The translations under genes and the position numbers were made by a program. From the NCBI GenBank assembly GCA_036504155.1, contig DASXVQ010000020.1:1-64000 (forward strand): 64,000 nt of DNA, given 5' to 3'. This document shows, piece by piece, positions 1 through 9,555 of the stretch. Below the pieces are notes generated by a model. It saw nothing but the letters and a program-made list of their open reading frames with translations, searched no databases and was not told the DNA's origin. Origin of the DNA: JACRCT01 sp036504155. Lineage in GTDB: Bacteria; Myxococcota; Myxococcia; Myxococcales; UBA5297. Numbering within the stretch: the stretch's first letter is position 1; every line of letters begins with the position of its first letter.

Positions 1-128
1 AGATAGTCAGCAAGTGGCGCAAGCGGTTCTTCGAGGAGCGGATTGCAGGCCTTGAGGAGCGGCCGAGGCGGGGTACCGCAAAGGCGAAGCGGCGCCCGGG
101 GCGGCGGAAGCCCAGCAACCACGGTTAA
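1..128 (+). pseudogene. IS630-family transposase HTH remnant (truncated by window edge)
   Basis: Frame 3 reads from the window edge to a TAA at 126-128. It contains a helix-turn-helix segment of the type found near the N-terminus of IS630-family transposases, with SKWRKRF near the start and GLEERPRRG downstream. The reading frame stops about 40 residues in, after a Lys/Arg-rich tail. No DDE catalytic region follows: the next 200 bases are a repeat element and then an unrelated gene on the other strand. I read it as the broken end of an insertion sequence, not an active transposase. How much is intact to the left of the window is unknown. Confidence 0.6.
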
Positions 129-137
129 CGGCTATGC

Positions 138-345
138 CCCCAACCCCCTCCAGCGGAGCTGGCGGGGGGGGCTCGGCTCTGCTCGACTCGCCTCCCCGCG
201 GAGCTACTGGAACCACGAGCGTCGACGCTTGATTGAAGGCTGGCAAGTGCACGGACGTGGCGTTGCCAACAGCTCCTACCGGGTCGCCGAAGGCAACCCA
301 CGGCCCCCCCGCCCGCTCCGCGGGAGGGGGTTGGGGGGAGGGAGG
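138..345. repeat. MITE-like element, copy A
   Basis: About 208 bp between the transposase remnant and the methyltransferase-like gene. Its ends are G/C-rich inverted repeats: CCCCCAACCCCCTCC near 139-153 is matched by GGAGGGGGTTGGGG near 322-336. Each end can fold into a short hairpin with a CGGAGC core. A related sequence lies at 3895-4088 in inverted orientation. The best conserved part is at 249-345. No coding content is apparent. Confidence 0.6.
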
Positions 346-347
346 TT

Positions 348-1034
348 TTACCTGACCGCCTCGAACACCAGGAAGTACTGCTCGGGCAGGAACGGGTGGT
401 CCTGCACCAGCGCGTACCCTGCCTTCACCAGCTCCTCTGAGACCTTTTCCGGCGCGAGCTTGTGCTCCGGGCCCATCTTGGAGTCCGGCCTGAAGTCGAT
501 GACGGCCAGGCGGCCGCCCTTGGCGAAGACGGGGGCCAGCCGGCGGAAGTAGGTCACCCGGTCGTCGAGGTGGTGGTACGTGTCGACGAGCAGCACCAGG
601 TCCACCGGCCCGGCAATCTTCGGGTCCTCCGGCGTGCCCAGCACCGCCTCGAGGTTCCCGAGCGCCTCGTCCTTCGCCCGCTTCCTAAGGTACTCGACCA
701 TCGACGGCTCGACGTCGACGCCCCAGACCTTCGCCGCGGGCAGCGCCCGCGCCAGGCGCACCGGGAAGTAGCCCGTCGCCGCGCCGATGTCCGCGATCCG
801 CGCGTCGGCCTTGAGCGCGAGCGCGGCGATGACCTCGTCCGGCCGCTGCCACTGGTCCCGGAGCGGGTCCTCGAACCTCGGCGCCCACTCCTCGGCGCGC
901 TCGAAGCGGTGGCGCGCCGCCGCCCCGCCCCCGCCGCGGTGGCCCGCGCCCGAGTGCGCCGAGGGGGCGCAGCCGCCGAGGGCCGTGCCGAGGAGGACCG
1001 CCAGGACCAGCCGCGTGATCGGGAATCGTCGCAT
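348..1034 (-). CDS. Lipoprotein-signal class I SAM-dependent methyltransferase-like protein
   Basis: 228 aa. The N-terminus is a bacterial lipoprotein signal (hydrophobic stretch ending LGGC), followed by a Gly/Ala-rich linker. The rest is a class I Rossmann methyltransferase with motif I IADIGAATGYF, an acidic GVDVEP after strand beta2 and a LLVDTYHHL segment. I chose the ATG at 1034 over an upstream TTG because it places the signal peptide at the N-terminus. Cytosolic relatives methylate small molecules or proteins using SAM. SAM is not expected in the periplasm, so an exported version is odd: it may bind SAM-like ligands, act before export, or have lost catalysis. Substrate unknown. Likely monocistronic. 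Confidence 0.75.
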   Translation of the reverse strand: MRRFPITRLVLAVLLGTALGGCAPSAHSGAGHRGGGGAAARHRFERAEEWAPRFEDPLRDQWQRPDEVIAALALKADARIADIGAATGYFPVRLARALPAAKVWGVDVEPSMVEYLRKRAKDEALGNLEAVLGTPEDPKIAGPVDLVLLVDTYHHLDDRVTYFRRLAPVFAKGGRLAVIDFRPDSKMGPEHKLAPEKVSEELVKAGYALVQDHPFLPEQYFLVFEAVR

Positions 1035-1142
1035 GGCCCCATGGGTGTCGCAGGTCTGCGTCCGTGACAAGGCCCATGAGCGAAGCGCCCGACCCCCGGG
1101 TAAGGGATGGGCGCTCGCGGGCTTCGGCGAAATGGTCGGGCG

Positions 1143-2288
1143 CTACTGCAGCGACTTGGCCTTCTTGGCGGCCTCGTCGGCCTTGCGGCGCATCTCCTCG
1201 GCGACCTTCTGGATCTGCACGCGGCGGCCGAGCAGCTCGTCGAGCCCCTCGTCCTCGCTGTACGGCGCGACCGAGGTGCGGCGCTCCGGCGGGGCCTTGG
1301 TGACGTCGATGCGGGGCGCGGCGACCGCGGAGGCGCCGTCCTGGCGGCCCGGGGTGCTCCCGCCGCCGATGGGCGTGCCGCCGGCGCCGGGGGTCCAGCC
1401 GCCCTCGCCATTGGTGGTGTCGGCCATCGCGGGCGGCGTGGTGCGGCCGTCGCTGGGGTTGCCGTTGTAGCCGCTGGTGGCCTCGAAGGGCGACGAGACG
1501 CTGGGGGTCGCCTCGTTGCTCGTCTTGGCGTTGCCCTGCGTGGGGCTGGTCTTGGAGTCGTCGAGCTGGGCCGCGCCGGTGGCCCCGGAGCGGGTGACGC
1601 TGAAGCGGCGATCGTGCTCGTCGAACAGCGAGTCCTCGCTCATGAACTCGTTCATGCGCCGCTCGAGGTCGCGCTCGGCCTTCAGCTCCTCGATGCGCTT
1701 GCTGAGCGCCTGCTCCTCGCGGCGCAGCTTGTCCTCGGCGTCCAGCAGCGCGTCGGCGCGCTCGAGCAGCTCCTCGGGGTCGTCGGTGGGGCGGTCGGAG
1801 ACGCGCGGGACCATCGTCGAAGGCATCGCGCGGCGCAGCGAGTCGCGCTCGGCGCGCAGGGCCTTGAGCTGGCCCACCAGGCCCGAGCGCTCCTCGCGGG
1901 TCTTGGCGGCGTCCCAGCGGGCGCGCAGGCGGGCGAGCTCGGAATCCAGCTCGTTGACCATCATGGCCTGGCCGCCGCGCAGCACCTCCTCGGCCTCGTT
2001 CTCGAGCTTGAGCGCGTCGGTCATCTGGCTGGAGATGGCCTGGGACTTCTTGAGCAGGTCGTCGAGCTCGGCGTTGCCGAAGAGCTTGCCGGACTTGGCG
2101 GCTTTGAGCTCCTCGATCTGCCGGGCGACCAGGTCGAGCGACTTCTGCAGCTCCAGGCGCTGCCCGCGCACGCTGGCCACCTTGCCGTCCGCCTGGGCCA
2201 CTTCGGCCCGGAGCTGCGGCAGCGGAGCGGCCTGGGCAGGGCTGGCCAGCATCAGGACGGCGGCGGCGATGGCGAGGAGGCGAGTCAT
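1143..2288 (-). CDS. Exported coiled-coil protein of unknown function
   Basis: 381 aa. It has a clear signal peptide (MTRLLAIAAAVLMLASPAQA) and then about 200 residues of charged heptad-like sequence rich in Glu, Arg, Leu and Ala (roughly residues 25-215), which predicts a long coiled coil. A low-complexity Gly/Ser/Thr/Pro region follows (about 230-320). The C-terminus is a second charged helix ending in Lys/Ala. This architecture resembles periplasmic scaffolding proteins of the TolA/YbgF/EnvC type, but no defining domain is visible. It lies downstream of the NtrC-type regulator on the same strand, about 180 bp away. Function not assigned. Confidence 0.7.
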   Translation of the reverse strand: MTRLLAIAAAVLMLASPAQAAPLPQLRAEVAQADGKVASVRGQRLELQKSLDLVARQIEELKAAKSGKLFGNAELDDLLKKSQAISSQMTDALKLENEAEEVLRGGQAMMVNELDSELARLRARWDAAKTREERSGLVGQLKALRAERDSLRRAMPSTMVPRVSDRPTDDPEELLERADALLDAEDKLRREEQALSKRIEELKAERDLERRMNEFMSEDSLFDEHDRRFSVTRSGATGAAQLDDSKTSPTQGNAKTSNEATPSVSSPFEATSGYNGNPSDGRTTPPAMADTTNGEGGWTPGAGGTPIGGGSTPGRQDGASAVAAPRIDVTKAPPERRTSVAPYSEDEGLDELLGRRVQIQKVAEEMRRKADEAAKKAKSLQ

Positions 2289-2467
2289 GGCACCGACAGG
2301 CTTGAGCAAGGCGCGTGCCCGCCCCGGGGAGGCTGGCCGGCGCGAAGCGGAGCGGCAAGCGAGCGGATTCACTGGGCTTCCGCCGGCGCGCCCGGTGTGG
2401 GGCCGCGTCCCCCCGGGGCGGCTTTTCAGAAATCTGATGGCCAGGCCCATGGAAAAGGCTCGCTCGT

Positions 2468-3889
<1,422 letters not shown>

Positions 3890-3894
3890 ACAGC

Positions 3895-4088
3895 CCTCCC
3901 CCCGGCCCCCTCCAGCGGAGCTGGAGGGGGAGCCGTTGGCTGCCTTCGGCGGGCCGGTAGGAGCTGCTGGCCACGCGACGTCCGTGCTTGGTTCGCGATG
4001 AGTCGAGCACGCAGGCGGCGGGGCCAGGGGCTCCGCTCGAGCAGAGGCGAGCGCCCGCCCCGGCTTGGCTGGAGCGGGTCGGGGGGTG
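3895..4088. repeat. MITE-like element, copy B
   Basis: About 194 bp, related to copy A (138-345) in opposite orientation. Positions 3906-3930 form an 11-bp perfect stem with a 3-base loop, and the far end (about 4071-4085) is an imperfect inverted match. The segment 3895-3987 shares the block containing CACGGACGT and CAGCTCCTACCGG with copy A. It lies directly upstream of the NtrC-type regulator and may contribute its ribosome binding site. The rest of the gap to 4270 holds a short hairpin (4097-4113, stem CGTCCGA/TCGGACG) and nothing else I recognise. Confidence 0.6.
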
Positions 4089-4270
4089 GCTCGACTCGTC
4101 CGACCCTCGGACGATTGGACTGTCGAGGCTCCAGGTGCGCGGGCCTGCTGGACGGCCAGAGGCAAAGCTTCTCGCCCGATTTTGCTGAGGATTATTCGGG
4201 CCCGCGCCTGCGCACGGAACCTGCAACCCCGGGAGCGACTCTGGATGGCTGGTGGAAATCGAGGCTGACC

Positions 4271-4765
4271 ATGAAGACGGCCCTGGCGACGATGATGCTG
4301 GTTGGGCTTCTGGCTCCCGCGAGCGCCCGCGCCGCCTTCATCGATTGCGACATCCTCTCGGGCCAGCCGATCGCCTGCCAGAACGGGTTCGAGGGCACTG
4401 CGGTGGTCGAGGATCGCGGCATCTACCGCGAGTGCACCTTCCGCGACGGCCGCGCCACCGAGTGCGGCAAGGCCTTCGACGGCCGCGCGCTGGTGAACCA
4501 CGAGGGCATCTTCCAGATGTGCGACGTGGCCGAAGGCAAGGTCTACCGCTGCGTCGCGTGGGCGCAGGGTCGCGCTCCGCAGTGGAAGGCCGAGCCGAAC
4601 CAGGAGAAGCCGAACCTGTCGAAGCCCGCGAAGCTCGCCAGCAAGGGCACCCTCGCTCCGGCTGCCACCAAGCCCGCGAAGATCGCCAAGATCGCGAAGA
4701 AGCCGGCGGCGAAGAAGACCACGACCGCCAACCGCGGGAGCGGCCGCAAGGCGAACCCGACGTAG
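4271..4765 (+). CDS. Small secreted Cys-repeat protein with Lys/Ala-rich tail
   Basis: 164 aa. A signal peptide ends near residue 21. It is followed by about 2.7 copies of a roughly 29-residue repeat, each starting with Cys and containing an ACQ/ECG/RCV cysteine, an aromatic-Gly step and a GI(Y/F) turn (for example CQNGFEG, CGKAFDG). The last 50 residues are rich in Lys, Ala, Pro and Thr (AKIAKIAKK), like a histone-H1 tail. The Cys pairs suggest periplasmic disulfides; the basic tail could bind nucleic acid or polyanionic surface polymer. It converges on the next gene with a 4-bp gap. No known family recognised. Confidence 0.7.
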   Translation: MKTALATMMLVGLLAPASARAAFIDCDILSGQPIACQNGFEGTAVVEDRGIYRECTFRDGRATECGKAFDGRALVNHEGIFQMCDVAEGKVYRCVAWAQGRAPQWKAEPNQEKPNLSKPAKLASKGTLAPAATKPAKIAKIAKKPAAKKTTTANRGSGRKANPT

Positions 4766-4769
4766 TCCG

Positions 4770-5435
4770 TCACAGGGTCCCGGAGGCGATGCGCAGCTGG
4801 CCGGCCTCGCGGACCAGCACGAGCCGCGTCGACCCCAGGCTCGTCTCCTCGAGCACCTCGGACCTCTCGCGCTCCACCCGCACGATCCAGCGCTTGGGCT
4901 GAGCCTTGGCCGGCCCGGCCGAGAGCCGCTCCCTCATCGCCGCCAGCGCCGCGTCACGGCCGCCCGCCCTCGGGTCGTCCCAGGCCTTCGCCACCAGGCG
5001 CTCCAGCGCTGCCGGGTCGCGCGCTTCCTCGGCGGCGCGGCGCTCGAGGAGCAGCGCTGCGACCTGCTGGAGCGCAGGCAGCAGCGCGTCCTTGGGAAGC
5101 CACCGGCCGTCCAGGCGCACGAAGGGCACCCGCTCCAGACCGATGTAGCTGACCTGGGTCGTGCCGGCGTACGTGCCCTCGGCGTCCACCTGGCCCACGG
5201 CCGTGAACCCCTGCCCCTCTTGCTTGACCAGGACGTGGTCGAAGCTGACCTGGGAGAGGACGAGGTCGCCGCCCCCGGGGATCGAGAAGCGTGGCGCGGC
5301 CGTGCGCTGCGCCTGGATGTACTGGGCGATCTCGCCTTCGGGCCCGACGAGCTGCGCGCACCCGCCGCAGCCGGACAGGGCGAGCAGGAGCGCAGCGCTC
5401 GGAGGGACCAGGGAAGCGGGCAGTCGAAGGAACAC
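4770..5435 (-). CDS. Lipoprotein, unknown function
   Basis: 221 aa. GTG start, then a lipoprotein signal with lipobox LSGC. The mature part has a beta-rich first half (VLSQVSFDHVLV...GQVDAEGTYAG) and an alpha-helical Ala/Arg/Glu-rich second half, ending in two strands (TRLVLVREAGQLRI). The last section loosely resembles an NTF2-like fold, but I cannot confirm this. It sits between the Cys-repeat protein (convergent) and bamD (same strand, 55 bp upstream) and may be cotranscribed with bamD. Confidence 0.65.
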   Translation of the reverse strand: MFLRLPASLVPPSAALLLALSGCGGCAQLVGPEGEIAQYIQAQRTAAPRFSIPGGGDLVLSQVSFDHVLVKQEGQGFTAVGQVDAEGTYAGTTQVSYIGLERVPFVRLDGRWLPKDALLPALQQVAALLLERRAAEEARDPAALERLVAKAWDDPRAGGRDAALAAMRERLSAGPAKAQPKRWIVRVERERSEVLEETSLGSTRLVLVREAGQLRIASGTL

Positions 5436-5490
5436 GGGCGGTAGGGCCGGCTGGAGGAGAGCTACCGCCCACAGCCTACAGCCTGCTCCA

Positions 5491-6270
5491 TCACGCCAGC
5501 GACTTGAGCATGTCCTCGACTTCGGACTTGAGCTTGTTGTCCGGGAAGTCCTTGATGAACTTCTCGAGCGCGGTGCGCGCGGCGTCCTTGTCGTTGAGCT
5601 TGAGGTAGGCCTTGGCGAGCTTCATCAGCGCCTTGGGGGCCAGGTCGCTCTGCGGGTAGTCCTCGATGAGCTTGTTGAGCCGGTTGACGGCCGCGGGGTA
5701 GCGGTCGTGGCCCATGTAGAACTCGGCGATCGCCATCTCGTGCTCCGCCAGGCGGCCGAGGACCTCGGAGAGCAGCTTCTTGGCCTCCGCGACGTGCTCG
5801 GAGCTCGGGTAGAGCTTGAGGAACTCCTCGAAGGCGCCGCGCGCGTCCTTGACCGAGGTCTGATCCTTCTCGGTCGCGGGCGGGAAGAGGAAGAAGTCGG
5901 ACGGGATGTCCTTGTAGTAGCTGAAGGCGATGCGGAACTGCGCGTAGTCGGCCTTCGGGTTGTTGGGGTGCAGCTTGAGGAAGTTGCGGTACCCGTCGAT
6001 GGCCTCGAGGTACTTCTCGCGGTCGAAGTTGGTGTCGGCGATGGCCAGGTCCGCCTGCGCCGCCTGCGCCGAGTACGGGAACTTGTAGCGGACGTGGTCG
6101 AAGAACTTGAGCGCGTCCAGGTGGCGCCCGTCCTTGAGCGCCTCCATGCCCGCCTCGTAGTTGCCCTTGGCGTCGTTCTTGTAGCTGACCTCGCCCGCGG
6201 CCTCGAAGGTCGCGCAGCCAGCGGAGCCCAGCGCCAAAACGATCAGGATTGTCGATAGGTTGCGAATCAT
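5491..6270 (-). CDS. bamD: Outer membrane protein assembly factor BamD
   Basis: 259 aa, close to the usual BamD length. It has a lipoprotein signal with lipobox GSAGC followed by tetratricopeptide-like helical repeats containing the YPNS/FPYS-type turns seen in BamD (FPYSAQAAQADLAIAD, KLYPSSEHV, DYPQSDLAPKAL). BamD is an outer-membrane lipoprotein that, with BamA, folds beta-barrel proteins. The ATG at 6270 is chosen because it opens the signal peptide; an upstream TTG at 6306 does not. recX lies 55 bp upstream on the same strand. Confidence 0.9.
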   Translation of the reverse strand: MIRNLSTILIVLALGSAGCATFEAAGEVSYKNDAKGNYEAGMEALKDGRHLDALKFFDHVRYKFPYSAQAAQADLAIADTNFDREKYLEAIDGYRNFLKLHPNNPKADYAQFRIAFSYYKDIPSDFFLFPPATEKDQTSVKDARGAFEEFLKLYPSSEHVAEAKKLLSEVLGRLAEHEMAIAEFYMGHDRYPAAVNRLNKLIEDYPQSDLAPKALMKLAKAYLKLNDKDAARTALEKFIKDFPDNKLKSEVEDMLKSLA

Positions 6271-6325
6271 CGGCGGCAAGTTACTCCCCTCCCAGTGGAG
6301 GGTCAAACCCCGGTTTGGGCTTCGC

Positions 6326-6778
6326 TCATTCCTCGTCTAGGCGCAGCACGTCCCGGATCGTCTCCTCGGAGAAGCCACGGGCGGCCAGCCACCGCGCCGC
6401 CTTGTAACGCTCGGCACGAGGCGCGTCCGGGGCCAGCGCCGGCTTTCGCTGCTCGAGCGCCTGGAGGGCGAGCTCGCGATCGCTCGCGCCGCCCTTGGCC
6501 GACTCGACGGCCGTCTCGGCCCTCTCCTCTTCGATCCCGGCGGCCTGGAGCTTGTGGACGGCCAGCTGGGGACCCTTGCGCTCGGCCTGGACCATCTTCT
6601 CGGCTCGCGAGTCGGCGAGCGCCTCGTCGTCCAGGTAGCGCAGCTCCTTGAGCCGGGCGATCGCCTGGTCGATCTCGTCGGAGGCGAAGCCCTTGGCCTC
6701 GAGCTTCTTGCGCAGCTCCACCTCGCTCCGGGCGTGGTGCCCGAGCAGCTTGAGCGCGTAGTCCTGCGCCGAAGACAT
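6326..6778 (-). CDS. recX: Regulatory protein RecX
   Basis: 150 aa, typical of RecX. It is made of repeated three-helix units, with ALKLLGHHARSEVELRKKL near the N-terminus, then DEIDQAIARLKELRYLDDEALA, then a divergent unit and a final ARWLAARGFSEETIRDVL unit. RecX modulates RecA filament activity. recA is not adjacent, unlike in many bacteria. The start lies 2 bp beyond the stop of the DUF4013 gene, so the two are probably cotranscribed. Confidence 0.88.
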   Translation of the reverse strand: MSSAQDYALKLLGHHARSEVELRKKLEAKGFASDEIDQAIARLKELRYLDDEALADSRAEKMVQAERKGPQLAVHKLQAAGIEEERAETAVESAKGGASDRELALQALEQRKPALAPDAPRAERYKAARWLAARGFSEETIRDVLRLDEE

Positions 6779-6780
6779 CG

Positions 6781-7416
6781 CTAGGGGGCGGGCGGGGCGT
6801 CGTTGCTCGGCGGGGCGGCCGGGGTGGCGGGCGCGGGCTCATCGGCAGCGCGGTACACGTCGGCCAGGGCGATGGTGGTGACGTTGCCCGCCCAGAACAT
6901 GGTGAAGACGACGCCGACGATGCAGGCGATGGTGCCCAGACCGGCGGCTATCCCGGCGAGGACGGCGATGCCGGTGAAGAGCGCGCAGTTGTTGAAGTTG
7001 GCCTTGATGAAGTCGATGAGCGCCCCGAACTCGAAGGCCGAGCCGAACTTCTCCGTCTTGTAGTAGCGGGCGACGGCCAGGGGGATGATGCCGGCGAAGA
7101 CGATCTGCCCGAGGCTGGCCACCAGCTGGCCGACCAGCGGGATGACCGCGATGATCATGATGGCCAGGTAGTAGCAGAAGTAGATGCCGAAGATGGGCAG
7201 GCCGGCCGACAGGTCGTTGCCGAAGTCGATCTCCGGCATCTGCGCGTTCGGGTCCTCCATCAGCATCTTGTAGTAGCGCTTCTGGTAGCCCATGTAGACG
7301 AACGCGCCGACGAGGGGGATGAGCAGGAACAGGCCGCCCATCAGGATCTTCTTGGTCCAGTTCGGATCCTGGAACACGTGCTTGAAGGGGCGTTCGAACG
7401 AGATCTGGGCGGCCAT
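6781..7416 (-). CDS. DUF4013-type multi-pass membrane protein
   Basis: 211 aa. The N-terminus is soluble and starts with FERPFKHVFQDPNWTKK. Several hydrophobic helices follow (about residues 26-42, 75-95, 96-115, 145-190), with a Pro/Ala-rich cytosolic tail. The helix pattern and the N-terminal amphipathic segment match DUF4013 membrane proteins, whose role is unknown. It has a good Shine-Dalgarno (GGAGG, 5 bp before the ATG). It is the first gene of a probable DUF4013-recX transcript and is divergent from the double-hotdog gene, with 79 bp between starts. Confidence 0.75.
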   Translation of the reverse strand: MAAQISFERPFKHVFQDPNWTKKILMGGLFLLIPLVGAFVYMGYQKRYYKMLMEDPNAQMPEIDFGNDLSAGLPIFGIYFCYYLAIMIIAVIPLVGQLVASLGQIVFAGIIPLAVARYYKTEKFGSAFEFGALIDFIKANFNNCALFTGIAVLAGIAAGLGTIACIVGVVFTMFWAGNVTTIALADVYRAADEPAPATPAAPPSNDAPPAP

Positions 7417-7495
7417 GAATCCTCCGTGGGTTTGGGGTCGTATCCCACAGATTCCGCGGGCGAGTCCAGTCGGGGCCGGTGTAGCTTGACCCTCG

Positions 7496-8296
7496 ATGAA
7501 GCCCGCCCCGAACGAGATTCCCGTCGAGCGCCTCCTGCCGCACCGTCCTCCGATGTTGGTGCTCGAGCGCCTGGCCGCCTGGTCGCCCGAGGCCTCGACG
7601 TCGAACCTGCGTCTGCGCGAGGGAGGGCTCTGCTTCGAGGCGGGCCGCTTCCGCCCGCTGTGGTGCGTGGAGCTGATGGCGCAGGCCGTGGCCGCCAGCG
7701 TGGCCTACGGAGCGGCCATCGCCGATGAGCCGCGCGAGGCGGCCGGCTTCGTGGTGGGCATCGAGGACCTGCGCTTCGGCGCGCTCGAGGCGCTGGTCGC
7801 TGGAGCCGAACTCACCATCGAGTCGCGGCTGGACGTGGACGTGCCTCCCGCCGCAGAGCTGACCGCGCGGATCCTGGCCGGACCGACGGAGGTCGCGGCG
7901 GCGCGGCTGCGGATGCTCATCGGCGGCGCGAGGGCCCAGCCGCTGCGCCCCGACGCACCGCGCCTCGAAGGCTTCCAGGGCAGCTCGTTCGAGGTCGGCG
8001 CCGGCCTGGTGAAGATCGTCCTGGGCGCCGGGCACCCGTGGCTCGACGGCCACTTCCCCGGAGCGCCGGTGCTCCCCGCCGTCGGGCAGCTGCGCTTCGT
8101 GGAGCACGCCGCCTCGCTGCTGACCGGCAAGGCGTGCGAGCTGGAGTCGGTCGAGCGAGCCCGCTTCCAGGAGCCCATCGTCCCGGGAGACGCGCTGGAG
8201 CTCTCGCTGGACACCCGCGCTCTGCCGCGAATCGACTGGACGTTCCGGCGCGGCGGACGGCGCGTGGCGAGCGGCGGCGGCTGGCTGCGCGGTTAG
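7496..8296 (+). CDS. Double hotdog 3-hydroxyacyl-ACP dehydratase-like fusion (ApeP-like + ApeI-like)
   Basis: 266 aa. Residues 1-140 resemble ApeP/FabZ-type dehydratases, with LPHRPPM at 15-21 and the helix VELMAQAVAAS that carries the conserved acidic residue. Residues 155-266 resemble ApeI/FabZ, with HPWLDGHFPGAPVLPAVGQL containing the expected catalytic His. In aryl polyene pathways ApeP and ApeI are separate dehydratases acting on ACP-bound 3-hydroxyacyl chains; here both folds are on one chain. It is likely a member of the ketosynthase locus at 9556-18076, although a Cys-rich lipoprotein gene intervenes. A TAGCTT box 8 bp before the ATG could be a -10 element. Confidence 0.78.
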   Translation: MKPAPNEIPVERLLPHRPPMLVLERLAAWSPEASTSNLRLREGGLCFEAGRFRPLWCVELMAQAVAASVAYGAAIADEPREAAGFVVGIEDLRFGALEALVAGAELTIESRLDVDVPPAAELTARILAGPTEVAAARLRMLIGGARAQPLRPDAPRLEGFQGSSFEVGAGLVKIVLGAGHPWLDGHFPGAPVLPAVGQLRFVEHAASLLTGKACELESVERARFQEPIVPGDALELSLDTRALPRIDWTFRRGGRRVASGGGWLRG

Positions 8297-8562
8297 GGCA
8301 CCTGGAGCCGCGCGATGACGACGGTCTCCCAGGGCGGCAGGTTGCTGTCCATGTAGCCGCCCTCGATGACCGTCACCTCGTACGTCCCGGGGTACAGCTG
8401 CACCGTGAACTGCCAGGCCTCTGCGCCTTCGCAGGCGAAGCCCGTCGTCGCGTCGAACCTCGAGTCCGTCAGGTGGTGGAAGCGGATCGACCCGCCGTAC
8501 TGGCAGTAGCTCGCCACCGGCGTCGCCCCGTTCACCGTCACCCTGCCCGTCACAGGTGCTGC
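8293..8562 (-). pseudogene. Frameshifted C-terminal domain of the Cys-rich lipoprotein at 8550-9461
   Basis: A different frame from the upstream Cys-rich gene continues with a coherent beta-sandwich-like domain: PVTGRVTVNGATP, then SIRFHHLTDSRFDA, then FTVQLYPGTYEVTV, ending at 8293. One missing base in the CCGCCGC run near 8555-8565 would join VTVPP to APVTGRVTVNG in one frame. Domains with this GxVTVNG...PGxYxVxV pattern follow Cys-rich repeats in other secreted proteins. It is either a genuine frameshift mutation or a sequencing error. Its stop overlaps the convergent stop of the hotdog gene. Confidence 0.65.
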
Positions 8563-9461
8563 GGCGGCACCGTCACGTCGAGCACCACGTCGCTCAGGCT
8601 GCCGCCGCTGCAGACGCCCTGAGCGTCGCAGGTGAAGCCCGGAGGGCAGCTCTGCAGGCACTGGGCACCGCAGACGTTCGGCGTCCCCGCGCCGCCGCAA
8701 GTCTGGAACCCGGAGCAGGCGCCGCACGGGCTGGTGTTCCCGCAGCCGTCGTCGACGTTGCCGCAGTTCTTGCCCAGCGCCTGGCAGGTCTTCGGAACGC
8801 ACGCGCCGACCCCGCAGACGTTCACCGTGCCGCTGCCGCCGCAGACCTTGGGGCTCTCACAGGTGCCGCAGTTCTTGGTGTTGCCGCAGCCGTCCAGGAC
8901 GTCGCCGCAGTCCTTGCCCAGCTGCTGGCAGGTCTTCGGCGCGCAGGTCTGGACCGCACAGACGCCGGGAACTCCGCCGCCACCGCAGGTCTCGCCGTCC
9001 GGGCAGGAGCCGCAGTTGAGGACCTTTCCGCAGCCGTCGCTCAGGCTCCCGCAGTTCCGGTTCTCCTGCTCGCAGGTCTTCGCAGTGCAGGTGCCGGTGC
9101 CGCACGAGTTGGGCTGGTTCTGGGCGCCGCAGGTCTTCTCGGCAGAGCAGGTGCCACACTCGATCGTCCCGCCGCAGCCGTCGTCGGCCTGGCCGCAATC
9201 GAAGCCCTTCTGCTTGCAGGTCTTGGCGGTGCAGCTGGGCGTGGTGCACTGCCTCGAGGAGCAGAGCTGCTCCGCGCCACACGCCGTGCACGCGCCGCCG
9301 CCGGTGCCGCAGGCCTGGCCGCTGGTGCCTTCCTGGCAGAGGTTGCCCGCGCAGCAGCCCTGGCAGTTGGCCGGGCCGCAGGTCTGGGTGGGCGGGGGCT
9401 GCTGGCCGCAGGCCGCCAACAGCAAGGCCGCGGCCGAGAAGGCGAGAAGGTTCGAGCGCAT
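8550..9461 (-). CDS. Cys-rich repeat lipoprotein
   Basis: 303 aa. Lipoprotein signal with lipobox LAAC, a short first Cys cluster, then four repeats of about 49 residues, each with a (A)KTC(E/K/Q)Q...CG...DGCG...CG.C...CGG....CG pattern. The conserved Cys spacing implies disulfide-bonded modules outside the inner membrane. Such repeats are common in myxobacterial secreted proteins; function unknown. The frame ends just before a downstream domain encoded in another frame (8293-8562), so the natural product was probably about 390 aa. Confidence 0.75.
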   Translation of the reverse strand: MRSNLLAFSAAALLLAACGQQPPPTQTCGPANCQGCCAGNLCQEGTSGQACGTGGGACTACGAEQLCSSRQCTTPSCTAKTCKQKGFDCGQADDGCGGTIECGTCSAEKTCGAQNQPNSCGTGTCTAKTCEQENRNCGSLSDGCGKVLNCGSCPDGETCGGGGVPGVCAVQTCAPKTCQQLGKDCGDVLDGCGNTKNCGTCESPKVCGGSGTVNVCGVGACVPKTCQALGKNCGNVDDGCGNTSPCGACSGFQTCGGAGTPNVCGAQCLQSCPPGFTCDAQGVCSGGSLSDVVLDVTVPPQHL

Positions 9462-9555
9462 GGCGCGCTCCGAGCGAGAGAAGGGCGCAACTGTACAGGT
9501 GGAGGTTCCGCGGGAAACGACCCAGGTGGGACAGCGCGCAGGGACGAGCGGAGAC

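Noticed and set aside
6326..6778. recA-recX operon
   Set aside because: No recA-like sequence lies in the flanking genes.
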